The notes under the pieces are model-generated. The model worked only from the letters and a program-made list of their open reading frames with translations, was not told the origin of the DNA and made no database searches. This document shows positions 1 to 6,302 of a DNA stretch of 23,098 nt, in pieces. A program made the position numbers and the translations under genes. Position 1 is the stretch's first letter; each line of letters starts with the position of its first letter. Origin of the DNA: DATAMF01 sp964472565 (GTDB taxonomy: Bacteria; Chloroflexota; Anaerolineae; Aggregatilineales; Aggregatilineaceae); contig CAYYNB010000091.1 of NCBI GenBank assembly GCA_964472565.1, forward strand, positions 1 through 23,098, read 5' to 3'.

Positions 1-3
1 TTA

Positions 4-24
4 CCCCTTCCCTCAGGGAAGGGG
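4..24. repeat. short perfect hairpin at the window edge
   Basis: CCCCTTCCC and GGGAAGGGG form a perfect 9-bp stem around a 3-nt loop. It lies just beyond the stop of the leftward gene at 68-694. No T-run follows on either strand, so it is not a typical intrinsic terminator. It resembles the other G/C-rich palindromes scattered between genes here, but it is too short and too close to the edge to assign to a family. Confidence 0.6.
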
Positions 25-67
25 AGTCAAACCAGATGAATGGAATGATTATTTTCTTGGATCGGCC

Positions 68-694
68 TTATTGGACGGCATTGGTGGGCAGCGGACGGCC
101 ACCCCATACGAGGTCGAAGTTGGGGCCGAGGGTTGCGGCGCGGACCCAGAGGAAGTTACCCGCGAAGATGATGTTATAAAATTCGCCGGTTGCGTCGGGA
201 CCAACCACCAGCACATGCTTGCCTACGGGTAACGTGACCAGGGGTTGGGTGATTTTGTCAGCGGACGGTCCCCAGTACAGCGCGGCGCTGCTCACGAGGG
301 TGCCACCAACGGCTGAGGCGGGAATAGCGACCTGATCGGGACCCGCGCCGCAGGTACTGGCAATGTCGGGCACGTAGGGATCAATCTGATCGTATGCGCC
401 ACTGCCAGCAAGATAGATGCCGATGCCCGGTGCGCGACGACCCAACACACTTAAGTTGAACTGCACCTTATAATAGGCATCCGCGATTGAGGCCCTGATG
501 CTGGCGGTTTGGAGTAATTGACCGTCGTCTACCAGATTAACTGAATAATCGCCTGCCCGATACACATGAACTTCGACAAAAAGGCTGCAATTTTCGGCGG
601 TGATACTGCTAATGACGGCTGAGGACGCCGCATCCGCCGATTGGAAGGTGAATGCCAGGGCGGCGAGGAGAATGAGCAAAGCGAGATGTTTCAT
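68..694 (-). CDS. secreted protein with C-terminal SH3-like region
   Basis: A 208-aa protein with a clear Sec signal peptide (about residues 1-22, MKHLALLILLAALAF then AQ/ADA-like cleavage region). The mature part has two cysteines (in ENCSLF and STCGAG) that could form a disulfide. Residues about 137-200 (ALYWGP...LPVGKHVLVVG...FLWVRAATLG) have the strand pattern of bacterial SH3-like domains: a start of the ALY/R-x-GP type, a hydrophobic 'v-l-x-x-G' turn and a final W-V-R strand. Such domains usually bind cell-wall components, but ligand binding here is inference. The start is supported by AGGGGAAAC 8-9 nt upstream of ATG. It is a single gene with its own candidate -10 box. The exact family is not recognised. 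Confidence 0.75.
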   Translation of the reverse strand: MKHLALLILLAALAFTFQSADAASSAVISSITAENCSLFVEVHVYRAGDYSVNLVDDGQLLQTASIRASIADAYYKVQFNLSVLGRRAPGIGIYLAGSGAYDQIDPYVPDIASTCGAGPDQVAIPASAVGGTLVSSAALYWGPSADKITQPLVTLPVGKHVLVVGPDATGEFYNIIFAGNFLWVRAATLGPNFDLVWGGRPLPTNAVQ

Positions 695-725
695 AGTCGT
701 TTCCCCTGTATGAGATAGCCTGTTT

Positions 726-739
726 GCCCATTATAGGGC
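726..739 (-). promoter_or_regulatory. candidate -10 box with flanking inverted repeat
   Basis: On the minus strand TATAAT (730-735) sits 35 nt before the start of the 208-aa secreted protein gene. It is flanked by GCCC and GGGC, giving a 4-bp inverted repeat around the -10. No good -35 is visible. The repeat may be chance or a small operator. Confidence 0.4.
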
Positions 740-783
740 GATCCTAAAGCGGAAAGCTGCATAATCTTTATAAAAAGCGGTCC

Positions 784-1176
784 TCATTCGTAGAAGGTCG
801 GGACGATGCGCGAGATAAAAGGCAAGTTCGCCAGATCGCGGACCGTCTGCCAGCCGGCATCATTCATTGCGCCATGACGTTCCACACACATCCCTTTGGT
901 GTTCACCAGACATAATACCTCGTCGGGGATGTTACAACGGGCGCGGCCCCGTGAGCCGATACATTCTACGTTGGGGGCGATGGCCTGGACGGCAGCCAGG
1001 GCTGCGGGATCGTTGGCGGGGAGGCAGAACTCGAAGCTGCCGTCATTATTGCAGCCGTCGGCCTGGGTGAATTGAATTTTTTCGGTGGGCGTGGGAGATA
1101 GGCCGGGCAGTTGAACACCGATCAGCGCGAGGATCACCAAGATCAGCGGCAAACAACCTTTTTGTGCGAGCCACAT
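784..1176 (-). CDS. small membrane-anchored or secreted cysteine-rich protein
   Basis: I choose the ATG at 1176 (130 aa) because GGAGGT lies 4 nt upstream; a longer reading frame to 1251 would add 25 residues unlike a leader. Residues 8-24 (CLPLILVILALIGVQL) form a signal or anchor segment after MWLAQKG. The remainder carries six cysteines at about 42, 51, 72, 81, 89 and 97, consistent with up to three disulfides outside the membrane. No catalytic motif or named domain is recognised. The gene is divergent from polA across a 95-bp spacer that holds the polA promoter. Function unknown. Confidence 0.6.
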   Translation of the reverse strand: MWLAQKGCLPLILVILALIGVQLPGLSPTPTEKIQFTQADGCNNDGSFEFCLPANDPAALAAVQAIAPNVECIGSRGRARCNIPDEVLCLVNTKGMCVERHGAMNDAGWQTVRDLANLPFISRIVPTFYE

Positions 1177-1201
1177 AGGACCTCCTTGAACATCACTTAC
1201 C

Positions 1202-1231
1202 TTAGTGTAATGCCAAATGGCATGGTATAAT
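1202..1231 (+). promoter_or_regulatory. polA promoter, extended -10, with overlapping palindrome
   Basis: TGGTATAAT (1223-1231) is a perfect extended -10 (TGnTATAAT). TTAGTG (1202-1207) is a poor -35 at 18-nt spacing, which an extended -10 can tolerate. ATGCCA and TGGCAT (1210-1223) form a 6-bp inverted repeat with a 2-nt centre inside the spacer, a possible operator. The polA SD AAAGGAG follows at about 1258-1264. Confidence 0.6.
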
Positions 1232-1271
1232 CTATACGCACATCTGTTCATATCCTCAAAGGAGCGGCTCT

Positions 1272-4121
1272 ATGAAGCGCCCAATCCTGGTTCTGGTTGA
1301 TGGTCACGCGGTGGCGTACCGCCAGTTTTTTGCACTACCTGTACAGGGGTTTGCGACGAAAAGCGGCGAACTGACGAATGCGAGTTATGGATTCGCCCGT
1401 ACCCTGCTGGATATTCTGGATACGAAACCGGATTATCTGGCGGTGACATTTGATCAAGGCATGTCGGGGCGCGATCAGTTGTACGGCGAGTATAAGGGCA
1501 CACGCGAAAAAATGGATGAAGGACTGCGGAGCCAGCTTAACCGCATCCGGGAACTGGTGCTGGCCTTTAACATCCCGATTCTGGAAATGGAAGGCTACGA
1601 GGCCGATGATGTGATCGGCACGGTGGCGCAGCAGGCGGAAATGCAAGGCGTGGATGTGTTTATCATCACCGGGGACCGGGATATTTTACAACTGATCACG
1701 GAGCATACATCGGTGCAACTGCCGGGCGGAAAACGGGACGCGGCGGCACAGGTGTATGATCTGGCGCGGTTCCGCGAGGAATACAAATTTGAGCCGCCGC
1801 ACCTGGTCGATCTCAAGGGGTTGATGGGCGATCATTCGGACAATATCCCCGGCGTGGATGGCATTGGGGAGAAAACAGCCGCAACGCTGATCCAGACGTA
1901 TGGCAGCGTGGAGGGGGTGTACGAACGCCTGGATGAGGTTAAAGGGAAACTGCGCGAAAAGCTGGAAACAGGCCGGGAAATGGCGTTTTTGTCGCAAACG
2001 CTGGCGCGTATCCGGCGGGATGTTCCGGTGAGCATCGAATTGGAAAAATGCGTGGCGCAGGATTACCGCTACGAGGATGTGGAAAAGCTGTTCCGGGAGC
2101 TGGAATTTCGATCCTTGATCGGGCGGCTGCCGGGGCGTCCGGCGGGAGAACCACACCTGCCCGTGATGGCGGGGGAAACCCACCAACTGTCGATGTTTGA
2201 GATGGCACAGGAACCTGTGCGGGCACACGTGAGCGAGCCGGTGGTGCCGTATGAAATTGTGGACGACGCGGCGAAACTCGCGGCGCTGGTGGAACGGCTG
2301 AATCACGCCGAGTCGATCAGCTTTGATACAGAGGGGACCGGGCTGGATAAAATGCAGCTTGCGCTGGTCGGGATTTCGCTGGCGGTGAATGGCGAGACGG
2401 GCTACTACATTCCGGTGGGGCATCTGGCGGCAAACGCACCCGCCGCGCCGGATGTCGAGCAGCCGGATTTGATCGAAGGTTATTCGCCGCGCCAACTGCC
2501 GATTCAGACGGTGATGGATGCGATCCGGCCCGCGCTGACGAATCCCAAGATTCCGAAATATGCGCATAACGCGGGGTTCGATCTGGTGGTGCTGCGGCGG
2601 TATGGGATCGATGTGCAGCCGATCACGTTTGATACCATGATCGCGGAATGGGTGAACGATCCGATGAGCCGCAACCTCGGGCTGAAGAATCTGGCCTGGG
2701 TGCGAACGGGCGTGCAGATGACGCATATTGAGGAACTGATCGGCAAGGGGAAAACGCAGATCACAATGGACCGCGTGCCGGTGGAGCAGTGCGCGCCGTA
2801 TGCGGCGGCGGATGCGGTGATCACGCGGCGGCTGGTGGATGCGCTGCGACCTGATTTGCAAGGCGCACAGTTGAAGCTGTTCAACGAGATCGAAATGCCG
2901 CTGGTGCCGGTGATCGCGGATATGGAAATGGCGGGGGTGCTGCTGGATGTGCCGTATCTGCACGATCTGAGCAAGGATTTAAATGCGCGAAGCCAGGGAT
3001 TGGCAGAGGAAATTTACGCGCTCAGCGGCGGGTATGGGGCGTTTAACATTGGCAGTCCCAAACAGTTGAATGATGTGCTGTTTGGCAAACTGGGATTGTC
3101 CACCGAAGGGCTGCGCAAGACCACACACGGACTCAGCACGGATGCGGATACGCTGGCGGCCCTGAAAAATGAGCATCCGATTGTGCCGCTGATCTTGCAG
3201 TGGCGCGAACTCAGTAAACTGCAAAGCACGTATGTCGATGCGCTGCCGCTGCTGGTGAATCCGCAGACGGGGCGGGTGCATACGAGCTTCAACCAGACGG
3301 GGACGGCAACGGGGCGCGTGTCATCGAACAACCCGAATCTGCAAAATATCCCGATTCGGACGGACGAGGGGCGGCGCGTGCGGCAGGCGTTTATTGTGCC
3401 GGAGGGCTACCGGCTGCTGTCGGTGGACTACAGCCAGGTGGAACTGCGGATTCTGGCGCATTACAGCGGGGATGAAGGGCTGCTGGATGCGTTCCGGCGG
3501 GGCGTGGATATTCACCGGGCGACGGCGGCAGCGGTGAATCATATTCCGCTGGAAGCGGTGACGCGGGAGCAGCGCAGCTTTGCGAAGTCGGTGAACTTCG
3601 GGCTGATGTACGGCATGGGAGCGTTCCGGCTGGCGCGGGAAAGCAATCTGACGCTGGCGGAAGCGGAGCGGTTTATTACGGATTATTTCCAGCAGTTCCC
3701 CGGCGTGCGGGCGTACCTGGATCAATCGCTGGAACAGGTCAAAGTGCAGGGGTATATCGAAACGCTGTTCGGGCGGCGGCGCAAGTTCCCGGTGTTCCAA
3801 AGCACATCAAAGGCGAGTTTCCAGGACCGGCAGCGGGCCGAACGCGAAGCGATCAACATGCCGATTCAGGGCACGGCGGCGGATATTATCAAGATCGCCA
3901 TGATCGAGCTGGCGAAGCGGCTGCCGGAGGTGTGCCCGAAGGCGAAACTGCTGCTGCAAGTGCATGATGAACTGGTGCTGGAAGTGCCGGAAGATGATCT
4001 GGAACGGGTCGCGGCGGAAGTGGTGCAGACGATGGAAGCCGCCTATGAACTGAAAGCACCGCTGCGTGCCGATGCAAAAGTGGGCTTGAACTGGGCGGAA
4101 ATGGAGGCTCGCGGTGGCTAA
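1272..4121 (+). CDS. polA: DNA polymerase I
   Basis: Complete 949-aa family A DNA polymerase. It fills gaps and removes RNA primers in replication and repair. The 5'-3' exonuclease domain covers about 1-290 (LVDGHAVAYR, GDRDILQL, and the helix-hairpin-helix region GLMGDHSDNIPGVDGIGEKTA). The 3'-5' proofreading domain covers about 330-530, and its residues are all present: D352 and E354 (FDTEGTG), N433 and D437 (HNAGFD), Y510 and D514 (YAAAD). The polymerase domain has motif A with D719 (SVDYSQVELR), motif B K772/F776/Y780 (AKSVNFGLMYG) and motif C D899/E900 (VHDELVLEV). The ExoI-ExoII distance is about 15 residues longer than in E. coli. SD AAAGGAG is 7-8 nt upstream. The stop overlaps the start of the hydrolase gene, so the two are probably co-translated. 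Confidence 0.98.
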   Translation: MKRPILVLVDGHAVAYRQFFALPVQGFATKSGELTNASYGFARTLLDILDTKPDYLAVTFDQGMSGRDQLYGEYKGTREKMDEGLRSQLNRIRELVLAFNIPILEMEGYEADDVIGTVAQQAEMQGVDVFIITGDRDILQLITEHTSVQLPGGKRDAAAQVYDLARFREEYKFEPPHLVDLKGLMGDHSDNIPGVDGIGEKTAATLIQTYGSVEGVYERLDEVKGKLREKLETGREMAFLSQTLARIRRDVPVSIELEKCVAQDYRYEDVEKLFRELEFRSLIGRLPGRPAGEPHLPVMAGETHQLSMFEMAQEPVRAHVSEPVVPYEIVDDAAKLAALVERLNHAESISFDTEGTGLDKMQLALVGISLAVNGETGYYIPVGHLAANAPAAPDVEQPDLIEGYSPRQLPIQTVMDAIRPALTNPKIPKYAHNAGFDLVVLRRYGIDVQPITFDTMIAEWVNDPMSRNLGLKNLAWVRTGVQMTHIEELIGKGKTQITMDRVPVEQCAPYAAADAVITRRLVDALRPDLQGAQLKLFNEIEMPLVPVIADMEMAGVLLDVPYLHDLSKDLNARSQGLAEEIYALSGGYGAFNIGSPKQLNDVLFGKLGLSTEGLRKTTHGLSTDADTLAALKNEHPIVPLILQWRELSKLQSTYVDALPLLVNPQTGRVHTSFNQTGTATGRVSSNNPNLQNIPIRTDEGRRVRQAFIVPEGYRLLSVDYSQVELRILAHYSGDEGLLDAFRRGVDIHRATAAAVNHIPLEAVTREQRSFAKSVNFGLMYGMGAFRLARESNLTLAEAERFITDYFQQFPGVRAYLDQSLEQVKVQGYIETLFGRRRKFPVFQSTSKASFQDRQRAEREAINMPIQGTAADIIKIAMIELAKRLPEVCPKAKLLLQVHDELVLEVPEDDLERVAAEVVQTMEAAYELKAPLRADAKVGLNWAEMEARGG

Positions 4122-4926
4122 AGGATTCGCGGACATCAACGGGGCGAAACTGTATTATGAAGTGGAAGGGCAGGGTGAGCCGCTGGTGATGATCCATGCG
4201 GGCGTGGCGGATCATCGCCAGTGGAATAACGAGTTTGCGTATTTCGCCAAACGGTACCGGGCGATCCGGTATGATTGGCGCGGGCAGGGGGCCAGCGAAC
4301 CGGTGGCGGGGGATTTTTCGTATCTGAAGGATTTGATCGCGCTGCTGGATTTTCTGAACGTGCGGGAACCGGCGATTGTGTTGGGGTGTTCGATGGGCGG
4401 CGGTATGGCGATCAACCTGGCGCTGGCGCAGCCGTCACGAGTGAAAGCGCTGATCCTGGTGGGATCGGGGCCGAACGGGTTGGAACTCGATGTGCCGGAA
4501 GAACCCCGGTTTGCCGATGTAGAAGCGGCTTTCGAAGCCGGAGATTTGGATCGGGTGTGCGAACTGGAAACGCAAATCTGGTTTGACGGAGTCGGACGCA
4601 CCGCAGAGCAGGTGGATCAAGCAGCGCGGCAACTGCTGTGGGATATGAACCGGCTGGCGGTGGGGCATGCGGCGAAAAATTTAGGGGATGAGCAGCCGGA
4701 CCTGGAGCCGCCTGCCACTGGACGGTTGGGGGAGATTCAGGTTCCGGTGTTGGTTGTGGTGGGGCTGAATGACACGGTGTATATACGCGCGGCGGCGGAT
4801 TATATGGTGGACCATATCGCCAATGCGCGTAAGGTGATGATGGAGAACGCGGCGCACCTGCCGAATATGGAAAAACCGGAGGAATTCCGGCGGATTGTCG
4901 AGGCATTTTTGCAGGAGATTGAATAA
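4114..4926 (+). CDS. alpha/beta hydrolase
   Basis: 270-aa soluble alpha/beta hydrolase fold protein. The GTG start overlaps the last 8 nt of polA; GGAGG at 4103-4107 inside polA is well placed for it. The catalytic triad is visible: nucleophile Ser93 in the elbow GCSMGG, Asp220 in VVGLNDTVY, and His248 in AAHLPNMEKPEEF. The oxyanion region follows the first strand (MIHAGVADHRQW), and YDWRGQGASE matches the usual D-x-R-G-x-G-x-S motif. It resembles 3-oxoadipate enol-lactonase-like and other general esterase-type hydrolases, but the substrate cannot be told from the sequence. Coupling to polA is by position only and need not mean shared function. Confidence 0.9.
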   Translation: MAKGFADINGAKLYYEVEGQGEPLVMIHAGVADHRQWNNEFAYFAKRYRAIRYDWRGQGASEPVAGDFSYLKDLIALLDFLNVREPAIVLGCSMGGGMAINLALAQPSRVKALILVGSGPNGLELDVPEEPRFADVEAAFEAGDLDRVCELETQIWFDGVGRTAEQVDQAARQLLWDMNRLAVGHAAKNLGDEQPDLEPPATGRLGEIQVPVLVVVGLNDTVYIRAAADYMVDHIANARKVMMENAAHLPNMEKPEEFRRIVEAFLQEIE

Positions 4927-4947
4927 TCCCTGCACGCAGATAAAAAC

Positions 4948-5005
4948 GAACCTCACCCCCTCTTATCCCCCTCTCCAACTGAGTTGGAGGAGGGGGAAGA
5001 TCGGG
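4948..5005. repeat. palindromic repeat family A, copy 2
   Basis: GAACCTCACCCCCTC, then a long inverted repeat at 4967-4996 (CCCCCTCTCCAACT pairing with AGTTGGA-G-GAGGGGG, one bulged G), then GAAGATCGGG. It lies between the convergent hydrolase and BI-1 genes. No T-run follows, so it is a REP-like repeat that may also fold at both mRNA 3' ends. The same design recurs at 5946, 6198 (partial), 13998 (degenerate) and 22190. Confidence 0.8.
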
Positions 5006-5057
5006 TGCGGCAAGCCAGCGCCGTTAACAGATGCTCGTCGATGGGGAAGCTGGATTT

Positions 5058-5768
5058 TTAGCGGCGATCCGAGACGATGCGCAGGATGTACCAGAACAGG
5101 TTGATGAAGTCCAGGTAGAGGCGCAGGGCACCGAAAATGGCGACGCGGCGAACGACCACATCGGCGGTGCCGACGCCGGACGATTCCATCTGGTAGGCGG
5201 CGCGTTTGATCATCTGGGTATCGTAGGCGGTCAGGGCGACGAAGATCAGCACACCCGCGTAGGTGATCAGCCAGTAGAGGCCGGAACTGGCCCAGAAGAT
5301 ATTCACGATGCTGGCGATGATCAGACCGATGAGCGCGGTCAACAGAATGCCGCCCATCTTGCTGAGATCGACCTTCGTTGTATAGCCGACAATGCTCATC
5401 GCGCCGAACATGGCGCTGGTGGCGAAGAGGGCGAGGGTGACATCAGCCAGATCTGCGATGTAGAAGGCCAACGAAAGCGAGAGGCCATTCAGCGCGGCAT
5501 AGATCAAAAACAGATTAGTCGCCCGCTGGGCCGACATCTGGAAAACACGGGCGCTCAGCCAGAAGACGATGATCAGTTGGGCGATCATGCCGACCATCAA
5601 CACCGGCATCAGCGTGACCGTGAGATTGGTCGCGGCCAGGAAGAAGGCAACACCGAAACTCAACCCCAAGCCAGCGGTCATCCAGAGGTAGACCTGCTGC
5701 ATGACGGCGCGCATATCGATACGGGTATCCAGCGTTCTTAACTGCGGTTGTGGACGGTACAAGTCCAT
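5058..5768 (-). CDS. Bax inhibitor-1/YccA family membrane protein
   Basis: 236 aa from the ATG at 5768, chosen because AAGAGGAGAAATACA precedes it; an in-frame extension to 5807 lacks an SD. Seven hydrophobic segments are visible at about 26-46, 50-71, 84-104, 108-128, 139-159, 163-183 and 208-231, the BI-1 (TMBIM) topology. Family signatures are AYDTQ (D183) and LYLDFINLFWYILRI (D220), the two acidic positions that in the bacterial homologue BsYetJ are linked to pH-dependent calcium leak. Many bacterial members have no settled role (YccA modulates FtsH). It stands alone, with a good -10 box 60 nt upstream and repeat family A downstream. Confidence 0.92.
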   Translation of the reverse strand: MDLYRPQPQLRTLDTRIDMRAVMQQVYLWMTAGLGLSFGVAFFLAATNLTVTLMPVLMVGMIAQLIIVFWLSARVFQMSAQRATNLFLIYAALNGLSLSLAFYIADLADVTLALFATSAMFGAMSIVGYTTKVDLSKMGGILLTALIGLIIASIVNIFWASSGLYWLITYAGVLIFVALTAYDTQMIKRAAYQMESSGVGTADVVVRRVAIFGALRLYLDFINLFWYILRIVSDRR

Positions 5769-5827
5769 TGTATTTCTCCTCTTGAAACAACCAGCGTAAC
5801 ACCACACTCATTCTGATTCACGATTTA

Positions 5828-5833
5828 ATTATA
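5828..5833 (-). promoter_or_regulatory. candidate -10 box of the BI-1 gene
   Basis: TATAAT on the minus strand, 60 nt before the BI-1 ATG. No recognisable -35 lies at 16-18 nt. Confidence 0.4.
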
Positions 5834-5887
5834 GCGGAGAACGGGCGCGTGTGCCGTAAGTTCTTGATTAGAAAGGTGGGGCAGGGC

Positions 5888-5909
5888 GGGCGCGCCCCTA
5901 CCAATGGCG
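5888..5909. repeat. palindromic repeat family B, copy 1
   Basis: GGGCGCGCCC (5888-5897) is a perfect 10-nt palindrome followed by CTACCAATGGCG. GCCCCTACCAATGGCG (5894-5909) recurs exactly at 6021-6036. Confidence 0.6.
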
Positions 5910-5945
5910 GCTAAACGAGTGGGTGGTGGGGGGAAATCAACGGGG

Positions 5946-6002
5946 GAACCTCACCCCCTCGGTCCCCCTCTCCAACCGAGTTGGAAGAGGGGGAAGATCG
6001 GG
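5946..6002. repeat. palindromic repeat family A, copy 3
   Basis: Same build as 4948-5005: GAACCTCACCCCCTC, inverted repeat 5964-5993 (CCCCCTCTCCAAC against GTTGGA-A-GAGGGGG) and tail GAAGATCGGG. It runs directly into a family B copy at 6004. Confidence 0.8.
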
Positions 6003-6003
6003 C

Positions 6004-6036
6004 GGGGCAATTCGTGAATCGCCCCTACCAATGGCG
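6004..6036. repeat. palindromic repeat family B, copy 2
   Basis: GGGGC-A-ATTC...GAAT-C-GCCCC (6004-6025) forms a 10-bp stem with one mismatch and a 2-nt centre (too tight for a 4-nt loop without opening a pair). It is followed by TACCAATGGCG as in copy 1. Confidence 0.65.
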
Positions 6037-6105
6037 TGGAGGCAATGGAGTATTCGGGATGCCTACGGATTGTCGGCGGGGGGATTACGCGGGGCGGGGC
6101 GGCGG

Positions 6106-6115
6106 NNNNNNNNNN
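6106..6115. other. scaffold gap (10 N)
   Basis: Ten N bases inside a G-rich repeat cluster. A fixed run of ten N usually marks a join of unknown length, so sequence could be missing here. The flanks are GGGGCGGGGCGGCGG and GGATTTGCGGGCGGGG, which are hard to assemble. Confidence 0.95.
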
Positions 6116-6127
6116 GGATTTGCGGGC

Positions 6128-6149
6128 GGGGCGTATGGCGATACGCCCC
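6128..6149. repeat. palindromic repeat family B, copy 3
   Basis: GGGGCGTAT, 4-nt loop GGCG, ATACGCCCC: a perfect 9-bp stem-loop, followed by TAGGGGCA. Same outer G4C/GC4 arms as other family B copies but a different inner stem, with compensating bases on both arms. Confidence 0.65.
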
Positions 6150-6197
6150 TAGGGGCACGTGTCGGGCTGCGCATCTAATGGTGTGGGTAAGGTATAG

Positions 6198-6224
6198 CCC
6201 AACTTGGTTGGAGAGGGGGAAGAC
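6198..6224. repeat. partial family A repeat (right half)
   Basis: CCCAACTTGGTTGGAGAGGG (start at 6198) keeps the centre and right arm of family A and the GAAGAC tail also seen at 22190. The C-rich left arm is missing. It may have been truncated when a neighbouring repeat inserted. Confidence 0.6.
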
Positions 6225-6243
6225 GGTACCTCGTGCAGTGGCG

Positions 6244-6272
6244 TTGTTTTTGAATATCTGCTAGGCTAAGAT
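6244..6272 (+). promoter_or_regulatory. candidate promoter of the histidine kinase gene
   Basis: TTGTTT (6244-6249), 17-nt spacer, TAAGAT (6267-6272). It matches the housekeeping consensus in 3 and 4 of 6 positions. It would start transcription about 24 nt before the ATG. Confidence 0.3.
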
Positions 6273-6302
6273 TGTTGGTAGGATAACAGGCGGCACAGGG
6301 GC

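Larger units (their letters stand above)
5769..6302. other. 534-bp gene-free stretch built from palindromic repeats
   Basis: No convincing gene here; short open frames run through repeats and the N gap. From left to right it holds the BI-1 upstream region, family B palindrome (5888), family A copy 3 (5946), family B (6004), G-rich filler (about 6075-6105), the N gap, family B (6128), a right-half family A copy (6198), and a candidate kinase promoter (6244-6272). The alternating order suggests repeated insertion into the same neutral site. Confidence 0.7.

Noticed and set aside
1686..2963. 425-aa minus-strand open frame
   Set aside because: Lies antisense to polA, whose motifs span the whole region; the translation is His/Arg/Gln-rich without a domain.
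4948..5005. Bidirectional intrinsic terminator
   Set aside because: The stem is strong but no T-run follows on either strand, and the flanks recur elsewhere, so a dispersed repeat explains it better.
5031..5741. 236-aa plus-strand open frame
   Set aside because: Antisense to the BI-1 gene; low-complexity D/G/Q/H-rich translation typical of a shadow, while the minus strand has seven membrane helices and family motifs.
5875..6225. CRISPR array
   Set aside because: Repeats belong to two alternating palindrome families with irregular spacing and no unique spacers of constant length; no cas genes.
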